Assembly (NCBI GenBank): GCA_030374805.1
Contig: JARGSG010000114.1
Coordinates: forward strand, 1-64,000
Source of the DNA: Gracilaria gracilis
Taxonomy: Eukaryota; Rhodophyta; Florideophyceae; Gracilariales; Gracilariaceae
Reading direction: 5' to 3'
DNA: 64,000 nucleotides
Position numbers and translations under genes: made by a program. Shown here piece after piece: positions 21,149 to 31,697 of this stretch. The stretch's first letter is position 1; every line of letters starts with the position of its first letter. The notes beneath the pieces were generated by a model. It did not search any database. It saw nothing but the letters and a program-made list of their open reading frames with translations, and was not told where the DNA came from.

Positions 21149-21859
21149 CTACTCGCCGACGCTAAATTGGGAAGCTGGTCGATAAGTGGAGGTGTCCGCT
21201 TGAGTGGCAGGCATTGCGTTGAAACCCGCCCCTTGACGACGACGAATTCCGTAGTATATGAGCAATGCCGGCGCCAACACGGCAACTGCGATGGCGACCA
21301 GTGCGACCACGGAAATGCCTGCGGAGGCTGTAGAAGCGACTTGAGCGGCGCCAGAAGAACGCGTTTTGGCGTCATCATCATCGCCCATGGTGTCTGTTTC
21401 CGGGGCAAAGAGTTCCTCCGGATTCAAGGCGCCTTCGACCACGAAGGCGGGCGACGGCGATGGGGTCGGTTCGACAAACGGGGTTTCCTCGGGAACTTGT
21501 TCCTCGGCGTCTTCTTCAGCTGCGGGTGTTTCTGTAGCAACGGCGGCTTCGAACGGAGTGGCGGAGGGTATGGGACTCGGGGAGAGCGACACGATAGGGG
21601 TGGATGTTGGAAGCGGGGAAAGTGAGGGTGATGGTTCAAGCGCCGAGGCTTCATCTTCGGGTGCGGAGTCGACCGGAAACTCGGTGAGATCGGCGACGGA
21701 GGTGGAGGCGGAGGGAAGCGGCGACGGCTCAGAGGAAGTGAAAAAGTCGAAGATTCCTCGTGACAGTGGCGAACGTAATGTGGGTACGGCAGAGCCGTTG
21801 TGCAAAAGGGACAAGAGCACCAGTACAGTTAGAGCGGGGAAGAATGCACGAAGCGGCAT
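21149..21859 (-). CDS. secreted or surface single-pass protein, Ser/Pro/Glu-rich stalk
   Basis: 236 residues from ATG 21859. It has an N-terminal signal peptide (MPLRAFFPALTVLVLLSLL), a disordered Ser/Pro/Thr/Glu-rich ectodomain (repeated SPSP), and a membrane helix near residues 175-205 (ISVVALVAIAVAVLAPALLIYYG) followed by a basic RRRQ and a short tail. This is the layout of a type I membrane protein with a glycosylatable stalk, such as a wall-associated or sensor-like protein. No catalytic domain or named family was recognised. Its stop lies 37 bp from that of the DnaJ gene. Confidence 0.65.
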   Translation of the reverse strand: MPLRAFFPALTVLVLLSLLHNGSAVPTLRSPLSRGIFDFFTSSEPSPLPSASTSVADLTEFPVDSAPEDEASALEPSPSLSPLPTSTPIVSLSPSPIPSATPFEAAVATETPAAEEDAEEQVPEETPFVEPTPSPSPAFVVEGALNPEELFAPETDTMGDDDDAKTRSSGAAQVASTASAGISVVALVAIAVAVLAPALLIYYGIRRRQGAGFNAMPATQADTSTYRPASQFSVGE

Positions 21860-22199
21860 GTTGAGGGAATGAGACAGTTAGGAAAGGGAAAGGAAAGGGG
21901 AAGGGTGAAGAGAGGCGGTAACGGCGGTGGGGAGCGACTGGAGGCGTTAGAAGGGTATCTATGGCAGGTACAGACGTAGCACAATACGGAGAGGACGTTC
22001 ATCTTCAACACTTGACAGCGTGCGACTGCGTGGTGCGTCCACAACGGCGCACGGATGCTGACACCATCTCGCGAAGCACAGGAAAAGCCAAAAATGTGAT
22101 TGTTTTTCGCCTGTCCATGCTGCGGCCGCCTTCTCACTGCGGCGCCGCGCCAAATTTCAGTTAGTTGCCCTTAACGTTGGAAGAATCGACTTGAGGCCC

Positions 22200-22225
22200 G
22201 TGTCCACCGTAAACGTAGTGGACAC
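22200..22225. promoter_or_regulatory. GTGTCCAC inverted repeat
   Basis: A perfect 8-bp inverted repeat, GTGTCCAC-N10-GTGGACAC, followed within 10 bp by GTGTGGACAGTCCAC. It lies 340 bp upstream of the signal-peptide gene and 110 bp past the stop of the Elg1-like gene. Two direct copies of GTGTCCAC also lie upstream of SURF2 (about 48630-48648). A protein-binding site is inferred. Confidence 0.4.
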
Positions 22226-22315
22226 GCGCTTCGTGTGGACAGTCCACAGCGTGATTGCTAACTCTCAACTGCTGTCTGTGTGATGCACATTCATTCTATA
22301 CATTCATAACTTGCG

Positions 22316-25117
22316 TTACTGGACCGCTTTATTAGATATTTGCCTCTCAGGCGTTCGTATTGACATCTTCTTCAGCGTTGAAACTGTTTCAGGATCAAGA
22401 TTCAGAGCGGAGAATCCCTCCCTCTTAGACCGCGATCTAGTTCGTCGCACATATCGTTCTCCTTCCCGCTTGCCTTTATCTCTGCCACTTTGCCTTTCGT
22501 GCTCCAGAGCCATTGTTCGGAGTATAGGCATGTATTCGGACACTATCGGTCGCCTGGAGTACGGTACTCTTAGGGTGGTCTGGTTTTTCAGTTGCGAAAG
22601 GCCTTGCATCGCTTCATGCGAAGTATTCCGAAGCTGCTGTGTACCATTTGTGAACGACAAGTATTCTGCAGAGAAGTGAATCGCAGCTATGTCCATTTCC
22701 TCAGCCTCAATGAGAAGTCCTTCTAAATCGGAATGCATGCATAGATCCTCGGCGTTGCCTGTTGAACCACGGCACCGTTTCTGTTTCTCACTTGCGGCGT
22801 GGCCTCGAAGCGAATCCGCACAACTAAGCGTTTCAAGAGATTCACACCATGAGTCGAGCACAGCACTTTCTGTACAGGGGCTCTCTGGGCGACCTGATTT
22901 GGGTTCTTTCTGCGACGAAAGTTCGCATATCTCGGTCGAAAAGTTGCGCGACCCGGATTGAAAGAGGAACGATATACCAAAATCGTGGACCAAAGCTCGG
23001 AGCACTGCCAAGCTTATTCCGTCCTGTACTTCTGCGAGTCGTCTCGCCGAGTTCTTGTCTCCAGTCGTTACCTTCTGCTCTTCGAAATGCGGAATGACCA
23101 AGCCAGACGAACCCCAGAATTGCAGCATATTTATTGCTCTTCTCGAATCGTTTCGACTCAAGAGCGCTAAGCAATCTTTTATATCAACAACCGTCTTCAC
23201 CGCTTCCGAGCCGCTGACACGGGACAACACCGCCAATGACTGACGTTCCGTTCTTCTCGAAAAGCATATATGCTTGTAAGGCAAAGGAGGGGGATTCAAC
23301 GCTTGGTCCACTCTTGCGTTGATAAGCAGACGTTCCATGTCAGCTTCCATTGGACGTTTTACCTCATCAAAGACATGTCGCATCTTCGAACTAAAGTTGG
23401 TGGCGGTGCACACGATAGGACGGCGACAATCACCAGCGGCAGCAAGCTTTTGGAAAGTGGTCCAAAACCCTTTCTCATCATCTTGCAGCTCGTCAACGTC
23501 TTCAAAAACGATGAGGGTCCTTGCCTTGGGCGTGCTCCGTTCCCTCCATTCAGCAGTCTTTGCTGACGAAAACTTGAATTGGCTGTGCGTTACTCTATGC
23601 GTGTTGAGCGCATCGCCAATGATTTCGCGGATCTTTTTGCCGGTGCGACAGGTCGAAGCGTTGATCTCCAGGACGGAAAGTCCAACATGGCGCGCGGCTG
23701 TGGCGATTATAGTTGACTTGCCACACCCTGTATGACCCGTTATGACGGCAACACGCTCCTTGTCGTCGGGCTCCTCCATGAGAAAACTGTCGACGGAGTC
23801 GTCATCAGAATTATCGGCGCTAGCGTCTGGCGCTTCGTACCACTTGCGAAGCCAGTCTACGAGTTCTTTGATGGCAGAGCCGTTAATGACGTCGATTCGA
23901 CCATCCTTCTTGTAAAACTCTGCCCACAGGTGGGTGTTCTTGGAATTATGCTGCACGACATCGAACCGAGGACAAACTTGTGAGGAGTCGGGCGCCGCTG
24001 GTGAAGAAGCGGCAACCACTGCAACAGGGGGAGAAGTAGAGGCGGCTCCATCTGTTTCGTCTGGTGGGAGTATGGCGAGGCGCGGTTTGGGGCGCCACGG
24101 ATGGCTGGGCGACGCCGGATTGACGTGAACAGTAGCAGACGGGCAGTGCCACGCATCCACAAGCGGGGGCAACGGCTTTGCTGGTTTTGATCGCTCCTTG
24201 GCCGAGCTGATCGCAGCGGCGGTGGCAGCGAAGAACGGATGCAACTTTTTCTTCTGCGGCGGCTTTGCGGGCAGCATCAGAGACGACGGCGCCAGTCCGG
24301 CGTTGTCAGCAGCGTCCGACAGTGAGTTGCGACTGCACGACTGCGACGCGGCCGATTTGGGGCGGTTGAAGATGGGGTACAGCGTGGAGGAAGCGCTGGA
24401 CGGGGCGCTTTTCGGGCGCTGTGACTGCTTCTTTCTGTTGCGACGCGACAGACGAGAGACGGGTCTCTCGGAATCGTCGTCAGACTCAACGGTGATCGGC
24501 GACGTGGAAGCGTCGGACGACGGGCGCTTGGTCTCGCAGGGCGAGTCGGTGAGTATCGGGTCGTCGTGATCGTGCTCGCACTTTGGGCCAGCGACAGCAG
24601 CCGCAGCAGCCGCGGCGCTCGCCATCGTTGCGCTGCGCAGGCGCATGGACGAACGCGGCGGTGGCGCGCGCGGCGGTGGCGCGGTGGCTGTACGTGCTCG
24701 CACGGTGCGTACTGCAAGCGCAAGCGGCGCCACATGCACGGCGACAGCCGGCGCTGCGCACACAGTGAGCGCGGGAGCGGCGGTCGGTGTGGCGGGCGCG
24801 ACATCGACGCCGCCATGAAGACTGACGCACGCGAGCGACGGGTACTCCGGCGGCGGCGATGGGGCGGACGCGGCTTTTGTGTGGAGCGCACGCGAGGAAT
24901 GTGGTGGGGATGGTGAAGGCGACGATACACATGGCGGCGACGGTGGTGACGGCGGTGATGGCAGCGACGGTGGGGCGGGCGGAGCTGCGTGCGACGGGCT
25001 AACGGGCGCGCGCGGCTTTGACAACGGCTGCGGCGTGAAGAAGGAGAGCACGGAAGATTGGCGACGACGGCGCTTGGGCGGCTTGGCGGCGGCGGCAAGC
25101 ACGTGCTTGGGCGCCAT
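22316..25117 (-). CDS. Elg1/ATAD5-like AAA+ PCNA unloader
   Basis: 933 residues from ATG 25117; the frame opens further upstream, but this ATG is followed directly by the functional N-terminus. Residues 20-27 are a canonical PIP box, QSSVLSFF, after a basic RRRR. Two looser matches (SSTLYPIF, KKKLHPFF) follow in a disordered Pro/Ala/Ser-rich half. The AAA+ domain starts near residue 455, with Walker A GHTGCGKST (~462) and Walker B LIVFEDVDEL (~533). Sensor-like CTATNFSSK and the RRAINMLQFW helix resemble RFC-family clamp-loader subunits. Elg1/ATAD5 replaces RFC1 in a complex that unloads PCNA after replication. RFC1-specific BRCT is not visible. Rad17-like is the main alternative, but the PIP box favours Elg1. 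Confidence 0.8.
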   Translation of the reverse strand: MAPKHVLAAAAKPPKRRRRQSSVLSFFTPQPLSKPRAPVSPSHAAPPAPPSLPSPPSPPSPPCVSSPSPSPPHSSRALHTKAASAPSPPPEYPSLACVSLHGGVDVAPATPTAAPALTVCAAPAVAVHVAPLALAVRTVRARTATAPPPRAPPPRSSMRLRSATMASAAAAAAAVAGPKCEHDHDDPILTDSPCETKRPSSDASTSPITVESDDDSERPVSRLSRRNRKKQSQRPKSAPSSASSTLYPIFNRPKSAASQSCSRNSLSDAADNAGLAPSSLMLPAKPPQKKKLHPFFAATAAAISSAKERSKPAKPLPPLVDAWHCPSATVHVNPASPSHPWRPKPRLAILPPDETDGAASTSPPVAVVAASSPAAPDSSQVCPRFDVVQHNSKNTHLWAEFYKKDGRIDVINGSAIKELVDWLRKWYEAPDASADNSDDDSVDSFLMEEPDDKERVAVITGHTGCGKSTIIATAARHVGLSVLEINASTCRTGKKIREIIGDALNTHRVTHSQFKFSSAKTAEWRERSTPKARTLIVFEDVDELQDDEKGFWTTFQKLAAAGDCRRPIVCTATNFSSKMRHVFDEVKRPMEADMERLLINARVDQALNPPPLPYKHICFSRRTERQSLAVLSRVSGSEAVKTVVDIKDCLALLSRNDSRRAINMLQFWGSSGLVIPHFEEQKVTTGDKNSARRLAEVQDGISLAVLRALVHDFGISFLFQSGSRNFSTEICELSSQKEPKSGRPESPCTESAVLDSWCESLETLSCADSLRGHAASEKQKRCRGSTGNAEDLCMHSDLEGLLIEAEEMDIAAIHFSAEYLSFTNGTQQLRNTSHEAMQGLSQLKNQTTLRVPYSRRPIVSEYMPILRTMALEHERQSGRDKGKREGERYVRRTRSRSKREGFSALNLDPETVSTLKKMSIRTPERQISNKAVQ

Positions 25118-25250
25118 GCCGGGGGGGCGGGTGCGGAAGCGGCAGCGGCAGCGGGGAGCGCGGTGAGGGAGAGAGCAAGACGGCAGACGGATGGGACGGC
25201 ATTGAAGGCACGGCGCGAGGGCGGTTTCAGTGCTGTTTCGGTTCGCTGGC

Positions 25251-25262
25251 TTTTGGCGGGAA
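25251..25262. promoter_or_regulatory. E2F-type site upstream of the Elg1-like gene
   Basis: TTTTGGCGGGAA matches the E2F/DP consensus (TTTSSCGS) and lies 134 bp upstream of the start of a DNA-replication gene, a class commonly under E2F control. Binding is inferred. Confidence 0.6.
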
Positions 25263-25451
25263 CGAAAGAAGCGCGCGTTGTGAACTTCGCACAATAAAGC
25301 GATAAAACGATATTTACACGCCGTATCTATGCGGCGGCTGCGGAAGCGGCGGCGCCTATCTACCCTAGCAGATACCGAAGGTATGTTAAATGGCATTAGA
25401 TGACTACGATAGTTGTTGTCCAACGGGTGGGGATGGCATCGTGCCAGAATG

Positions 25452-25636
25452 TTAATACCGGAGCGCCTCATGCAAGGCAAAAGCGCCACATGTGGCCACG
25501 TATGCGTGGCACGTGTGTGCCGTGCTCCGTAGACTGCGCAGTAACGAATGAATTGCACTGCACTCGGCCGGCGGCGTCATCCCGCTGATGGAGAGCAGCG
25601 AGCATTCCTGTCTTCCCCTAACTTCTACCGCTCGCT
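25452..25636. repeat. dispersed 185-bp repeat, copy 1
   Basis: Nearly identical to 35311-35497: I count three substitutions and a 2-bp indel. Both copies begin TTAATACCGGAGCG. It contains GCCACATGTGGC and a GGCACGTGTGTGCC-type near-palindrome. It lies upstream of the Elg1-like gene. It is not obviously coding and may be a short LTR or other non-autonomous element. Confidence 0.85.
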
Positions 25637-27058
25637 CCATGGTAGCATCGCCTGGGGCGCGCTGCCCCGAGCCGCCATCGTCTGCGCACATTTTTCTCCC
25701 CTTTTTCCTGCGTGCTTCCGCGCTTCAACCGCGCGCACGCTCAACTACTCAGGCATTCAACTTTGGAGGATTGCGCGTCGCAAATGCTGAAGGTCACCTG
25801 CCCAAAAATATGTTGTAGCTTAGAATTTGCGCGCGCAATCTACCGTAGACAAATATCTTACTGCTGGACTCCCAGGTCTGTAGACTTTGTTGTGGCTCAG
25901 AAAGATGATTGAACTCGGACAGGATAAGGACACTTTACTTGGTTTTTTCTTTGTACTATTGATGTCCACACAGAATATGAATACTGATGAACTGCATATG
26001 ATGATTATGGTTTTCTTTATGATCGCGAAAGTCTCTCTTTCATATACGAATAAGCGAACACTCCGCTCCGTCTCATTCGTTCCCGCTTGCGCGAAACCGC
26101 ATCGCATCGTCAACTCGAATCGTTTTTCTCTACGCTTCGCTGCTCGTTTTTCGCCACAGGATGGCCGCAAATCAACTCTGCCGAAACAATCTGCCCCAAA
26201 GAGTTCGCAATATCCTTTCTTCTTGCTCACTGCACAAATCTTGTTCCGTACTGAACGCGCTACACTATGCCTGGCCTTTCGAAACTGAGTGGCACTCAGA
26301 CCTAAGCTCATTTTCCCAATGACTTTAATCGCGTCATGATGTCGACGTGTTGTCATATTCATCTCTTGTAAGGAGTCGTTTCTCCAACATGGAGCCCTCA
26401 TACAACCTACTCTATATGAGAACTGCTCAAGACAATTCAAAACTCTTTGGTTCCTAGTAAATTTTCTTTCTTGCCCAAATTTTTTTCTCCTCTTTCGTAA
26501 TCGCAATCGCTGTGGCCTGGTTTTTTTCGAAAGTCGTCTCACACACACACACTGCTTCTGAGCTTTCACGTGGCTGGACATACTTCTTTCTGCTCTTGGT
26601 TCACCTTTCTTGTTTCGGAAGAATCCTAACATTCGGAACTGGATTTCGTTAATCCGAAACTCCACATCATCTTCGACATCCGTGTTTGTCGCGCAGCTTT
26701 GAATGTCTTTCTGCCTCTGCGCGTGGCTAAACATCGCTGCAAGTACTGATTATTGTCAGGAGTGAAGTACCTACCGCTACGTGGTCGTGGGAATATCCTC
26801 CGAAGGTCGGATCGTTGTGGTGCGCGGTTAGCTGCTTTATTGCGGGGACCCGCCTTACTTCGATCGCCTAGCTCCCTGGGTTGGGCTAGGGTCACCTTAA
26901 GTTTTAAACCAGAAGAAGAAGAAGAAGAAGAAGAAGAAGAAGAAGCTTGTGAAGAGGAAGAAGATTGCGGATCCCTTTCCTGCTCAAGTAGGTTGTACAT
27001 TCTTGCGGAACCTTTTCTCGCCTAAGCAGGTCAATTGTACTTTCCCCGTTCACTTACG
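25637..27058. other. non-coding interval and copia leader
   Basis: No supported gene. A 304-codon minus ORF at 25820-26734 is Arg/Lys/Cys-rich with no family resemblance and is probably chance. A (GAA)n microsatellite spans about 26911-26945. The right part must contain the 5' LTR and leader of the copia element, but I could not find LTR boundaries or a convincing primer-binding site. Confidence 0.4.
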
Positions 27059-29590
27059 ATGTCAGGTTCTCAAGAAGGCATCCTTGGCAAGCTTCCAAAG
27101 CTCAAGGTACCAACTGACTACATCTTGTGGCGCCGCCGTCTACTCGCGTATCTTCGTCGCGACGACGCATTCCTGACTGGCTTGAATCCCCGCCCCGAGG
27201 GATTCAACGTGAACAACCGGACACACAGATCCTGGTTTGAGAAGTCGGTCAAAGCTAAGAGCACTATCACATTGTGCCTTGGTGACTCCCCTCTCGCACT
27301 CGTCCGAACATTTGTGGACGATGACGAGAAGTCTGCCAAAGAGTTATGGGACGAGCTCAAGCGTGTATATACCACTTCGAACACGCAAGCCGTCCAAAAC
27401 ATTCGTCACAAGTTAGACACCCTAATATACAAAGACAATGATGACTGGAACAAACATGTCTCGAAGTTCTTGGAAATTGTTGGAGAACTGGGCAAGTACG
27501 ACGAGGAAATTGCGGATAAGGAGAAGGTTTCAAAGCTCATTCGAAGCCTTCCAAATTCCTTCGCCCCTCTGGCCATGATGTCAAACCTTACTGACATTGG
27601 ATTCGATTCTATTGTCAGCGCAGTCGAAGCAGAAGTCGCTTGGCGCAAGAATCCGAACAACCTTCAGCAAACCCAGTCCACTACAACCCCAACATCGACA
27701 CAACCCAAAGCAAACATGGCAAACAAAGGTGGACGCCGACGACGCCATCGTAATAATAATAATAAGTCCTCAATGGTAAGAGGCCGCAACGATGACAACT
27801 GCTATTACTGTGGACGTCGTGGACATTATGCGAGGGATTGCTACAAACGCAAACGCGACCAGTCGGACAACAATCAACGTGAAAACTCCCGCTCTGACCG
27901 CCGACAGCAGACCCGCTCAAACGGTGGCTCTCGTCGATCGCAACGCGATCAAGATGAAAACCGAAGTGGAAAGCGGCAGTCTAACTGGAAGTCTCGCTTT
28001 GCACCAAAGGGGGATGATGATGGAAACCGAAACTCTTACCCCAGATCCTATGTGGTGCAAAGAAATGACGATCCTCCTCCCTCACCTCCGTTCAACTGTA
28101 ACATGGCGAAGTATAAGAGTAATGTCGCACTCTTATCCCAAACCAAGGTGGAATCTGCCTACATCGACTCCGGGGCCACACATCATTTCTTCCATTCGCG
28201 TAAATCATTTATCCGATACGAGCGCATTGAGATTGAAACTGTCCAGGCTGCCTCTGGTACAGCTCGCCTTGTCGGAAAGGGTCACGTCTGGATCCCTCTC
28301 AATAGTGGAACTGTCGTTGAAGCCTATCACGCTCCTGCGTTTCAATCGAACATTCTCTCAGTAAGAGTACTAAGTGTGGACTTCATGGTGGTTTTCACCT
28401 CCACCATCCGCCCCTTCAACGGATGCTTTATCATGGATCCCAAACGAAACTCACATATTATTTGGGAAACAGAAATCCACCACGGTTTATACATCATGAA
28501 CCTCCGGGAGGACAACAAAGAGGTCATGGTGGTCAACGCCAGTAATAACAAGCAAGAACTGGCTTTGGAATGGCATGGGCGAACTGGTCATTTGCACCCA
28601 AGCAGGTATCAGAATCTCGCCAAATCTTTCGAGTCCGTTCCCTACTTTCAACGCTCCATCCTGGATTCATTAACGTGCGTCCCCTGCCTCACTGGGAAAA
28701 TGAAACGGAACCCACTTGTGGCTCGCCCTCGATCTGTTTCCACATCACAGCCGTTGGATCTCATCCACATGGACGTTTCTGGAAAGATCTCGCCCTCTCT
28801 CTCAGGGGCAATCTATGCGCTGGCAATACTGGACGACTATACCTCGAAGTCCGATGTATTCTTTCTCAAAGACAAGACCGGACCAGGCATCTTGAAACAT
28901 CTGGAATGGTACAAACGCCGTTCGGAGCTGGAATTAAACCACTCGGTTAGCTTGAAGAATGTTCGCCTGGACGGGGCCGGGGAACATAAGAGCAACGAGT
29001 TGGACAAGTTCTGCTTCGATCATGGCATCTCTATGGACTACTCTCCGGCCTATGCATCGGAGTCTAATGGAGCTGCGGAAAGGCGCATCCAAGAACATTG
29101 TACTAGGACTCGCGTTCTACTTTTTGCTAGCAAACTTCCAATCGCCTTCTGGGCTGACGCCATGAATCACTCGAACTGGTTAAGGAACCGAGCCCCATCC
29201 TCACGGATACAGGGACGGATTCCTATCCTGGAATGGGATTCAATAACCAACATTGACTTCGCACACATTCCTACTTTTGGTCAGCCTGGCTACGCCTTCA
29301 CATACCGCTCCAAAACCGTTGCCAACAAGAAATTCCTTCCACGGTCCATATTCTCTCACTTCGTTGGTATGCAGAGCGATAACACTCTTTTCCGAGTATA
29401 TGTACTGGAGAAGAACTCTGTCGTGACATGCCGGAATTTGGAGTTCAAGCCGATCAACTCCTCTCCTCTGCCAAACCTCACCACCCTCCTAGAAGGAATT
29501 ACGAGACAACAGGAAACAGAGGAGACGGAACCCACTGCACAACCTGGCACGGACTCGCCGGACTTGGAGAAACATCTGGTAAAGGCTTAA
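27059..29590 (+). CDS. copia Gag-protease-integrase
   Basis: 843 residues from ATG 27059. In order: a UBN2-type Gag (ILWRRRLLAYLRRDD ... LIRSLPNSFAPL), a basic linker, a CCHC knuckle CYYCGRRGHYARDC (~250), an aspartic protease active site YIDSGATHHF (~370), a GAG-pre-integrase zinc region (HLHPSRYQNL, CVPC), and an rve integrase core (MDVSGKISPSL, ILDDYTSK, RLDGAGEH, and SPAYASESNGAAER with the last catalytic Glu). The ORF ends soon after integrase at TAA 29588-29590, where an intact copia polyprotein would run on into RT. That change of frame probably reflects a mutation. Confidence 0.9.
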   Translation: MSGSQEGILGKLPKLKVPTDYILWRRRLLAYLRRDDAFLTGLNPRPEGFNVNNRTHRSWFEKSVKAKSTITLCLGDSPLALVRTFVDDDEKSAKELWDELKRVYTTSNTQAVQNIRHKLDTLIYKDNDDWNKHVSKFLEIVGELGKYDEEIADKEKVSKLIRSLPNSFAPLAMMSNLTDIGFDSIVSAVEAEVAWRKNPNNLQQTQSTTTPTSTQPKANMANKGGRRRRHRNNNNKSSMVRGRNDDNCYYCGRRGHYARDCYKRKRDQSDNNQRENSRSDRRQQTRSNGGSRRSQRDQDENRSGKRQSNWKSRFAPKGDDDGNRNSYPRSYVVQRNDDPPPSPPFNCNMAKYKSNVALLSQTKVESAYIDSGATHHFFHSRKSFIRYERIEIETVQAASGTARLVGKGHVWIPLNSGTVVEAYHAPAFQSNILSVRVLSVDFMVVFTSTIRPFNGCFIMDPKRNSHIIWETEIHHGLYIMNLREDNKEVMVVNASNNKQELALEWHGRTGHLHPSRYQNLAKSFESVPYFQRSILDSLTCVPCLTGKMKRNPLVARPRSVSTSQPLDLIHMDVSGKISPSLSGAIYALAILDDYTSKSDVFFLKDKTGPGILKHLEWYKRRSELELNHSVSLKNVRLDGAGEHKSNELDKFCFDHGISMDYSPAYASESNGAAERRIQEHCTRTRVLLFASKLPIAFWADAMNHSNWLRNRAPSSRIQGRIPILEWDSITNIDFAHIPTFGQPGYAFTYRSKTVANKKFLPRSIFSHFVGMQSDNTLFRVYVLEKNSVVTCRNLEFKPINSSPLPNLTTLLEGITRQQETEETEPTAQPGTDSPDLEKHLVKA

Positions 29591-29592
29591 CT

Positions 29593-31236
29593 ACTATGAC
29601 CCAGAACTTCCCACGGGTATGGGTGTCTAAAAAGACTTTGGATGATCCGTCAGTCCCTCACTCCTTCAAGGAAGCCTGCAAGGACCCGGGATGGTGCGAG
29701 GCCATTGATCGTGAGATGAACGCACTCATCAAGCGAAATACCTGGGAACTCATTCCTCGGGAGGCCGACATGAAACCGGTTCCTTACACTTGGGTTTTCA
29801 AGGAGAAGATGTTGGATGGAGTTGGGAAGAAATTCCTAAAGAAAGCACGCTGATGTCTACGGGGTGATAAGCAGAAGCCTTTCATAGACTTCGACCCGCT
29901 CCACACCTACGCCCCTGTTGCATGTCCCAAAGCTTTGCGAACTCTGCTCGCCGTCTCTGCGGCAGAGAACCTAATACTGGAAGGAGCCGACATATCAAAC
30001 GCGTATCTCTACGGCAAACTTGATGTGCCAATTATCATGGAACAACCGACGGACTCCTCCGGTCTTCAAGCCAGACCTGGGTATGTCTCCAAACTCCTCA
30101 ACTCCCTTTACGGGGCAGTACAAGCCCGTGTAATATGGGGCTCGCTGTTCTCGGACACCTTACTATCATGGAAATTCGTGACCTCTGCTCTCGACTCAAG
30201 AGTTTTCATGTTCCGCGAAGAGGACCATTTCGTCCTCGTGGCCGTCATCGTGGACGACTGCGCCTTTGCCTCCAACAGCGTGGATCTTCTAAAATACTTC
30301 AAAGAACGGCTAGCCGCAACATTCGACGTAAAACTCTACGGAGAACTGAAGTCGTTTATCGGTTGGAGCATCCAACGTTCCCCTCTTGGCGTCAAGGTCA
30401 ACCAATATGGCTATGCTTCGTTGCTACTGAAGAAGTTTTGCATGCAAGAAGCCAACGCGGTTGGTACTCCACTGCCATCAAATGCGGACCTCTTGCCTAC
30501 AAGGGAAAACTAGAAAGCACTCTCACCATTTGACCATGCAAACTATCGTTCTGGAATTGGTTGACTATTATACATCTCTATTTCTACGCGTCCGGATCTC
30601 TCCTTCCCGATATCAGCACTTTCGAAACATCTTCATAACCCTTGTGACCGTCTAATGGCAATGTTGAAAAGGATTTTTAGGTATTTGGCAGGAACATTGC
30701 ACTATGGGCCTCACTTTTCTGTGAACAAGAGTATATCACCAACTTTAATTCATGCGTACGCTGACGCCGATTTGGGGGGATGCATACAAACTCGTAGGTC
30801 TACGACTGGATTTGTTATCGTCGTCAACTCCGCACCGATTATGTGGAAATCTAAGCGTCAAACAGTGATCGCACTTTCATCGGCGGAAGCAAAGTACGTA
30901 GCCTCGTCTACTTGTGCTCAAGAACTCACATGGATGCGCAAATTGTTTTGGAAATTTGCCCATCAACAGCCTTGCAGCGAAGAGTTTTGGTTCGAACCCA
31001 CCAAGATTCTGGAAGACAGCTCGGCTGCTTTGTCTTTGACAAAAAACCCGCAGATCTCAGGTCGTAATAAGCACATTGGCATGAAGATGCATCATGTGCG
31101 AGAACTCTTTCATAACAAAGTTGTTGACCTTGAACATATTCTCAGGAGTCTACAAGTGGCTGACATATTGACCAAGTGTGATTCTCTCGCAGACGTGCGG
31201 AAAATGGTCAGCGTCATGAAATTTGACTCGTTCTAA
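29593..31236 (+). pseudogene. copia reverse transcriptase-RNase H, broken
   Basis: One frame from about 29597 carries RT (WCEAIDREMNALIKRNTWEL, GADISNAYLYG, active site AVIVDDCAFA) and RNase H (HAYADADLGGC, ALSSAEAKYVA, GRNKHIGMKMHHVRE). It is interrupted by TGA 29851-29853, TAG 30511-30513 and TGA 30568-30570, the last where copia elements have Trp. It ends at TAA 31234-31236. The frame differs from the gag-integrase ORF. No functional RT can be made without readthrough. Confidence 0.9.
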
Positions 31237-31697
31237 CACAGAACTGTGGGAGCAACTAACTGCGCTAACGTTTGTTTTGTTTTCTCTTGCTACTATTTTT
31301 TTTTATCTTGTGTTGTATATACTGCAGATGAAATGTTTTAATTGTGTTTTGTTTTCGTCATTTTCTGTGAGAGTGTTTTGGTTTGCAATCCTTTTCATTT
31401 TTCCCGGAAAGGCGCATACCTTTTTTCCTACAAAGTTGTGGATGTTGCTTGGGTTTTTGAGTTTACTGGTGCAAACTTTTTACTGTATTGTTTGTTGCAT
31501 TTACGTTGAGGCACAGAGTTTGTTACACAAAATACATTTATTGTCACCACCACGCCCCTCATGGCTGAAAGACGCCTTGCAGGGAAGAGGGCGGTCTGTT
31601 TGGAAAAGACGCCTGTACTCCATGATGAACAAATTTAGTTGTTGGTTCTGGATCGATCTGCAGTGAAGGATCTCCACTAGTGGTGTGTAGGACAATA
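31237..31697. other. copia 3' flank
   Basis: T-rich DNA immediately after RNase H, presumably containing 3' LTR material. No matching 5' copy was recognised, so no LTR is claimed. Confidence 0.3.

Larger units (their letters stand above)
27059..31236 (+). mobile_element. Ty1/copia retrotransposon, decayed
   Basis: The coding span of a plus-strand element runs gag, protease, integrase, reverse transcriptase, RNase H. Integrase before RT is the Ty1/copia order. The RT part carries three in-frame stops and is in a different frame from gag-integrase. LTRs must lie outside 27059-31236 but were not delimited. Confidence 0.9.

Noticed and set aside
25820..26734. 304-codon minus-strand ORF
   Set aside because: Arg/Lys/Cys-rich with no domain or homology pattern, in repeat-flanking DNA; likely chance.
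26400..31690. LTRs of the copia element
   Set aside because: I looked for a matching pair on both sides of the coding span and for a tRNA-complementary site, and found none I could defend by eye.
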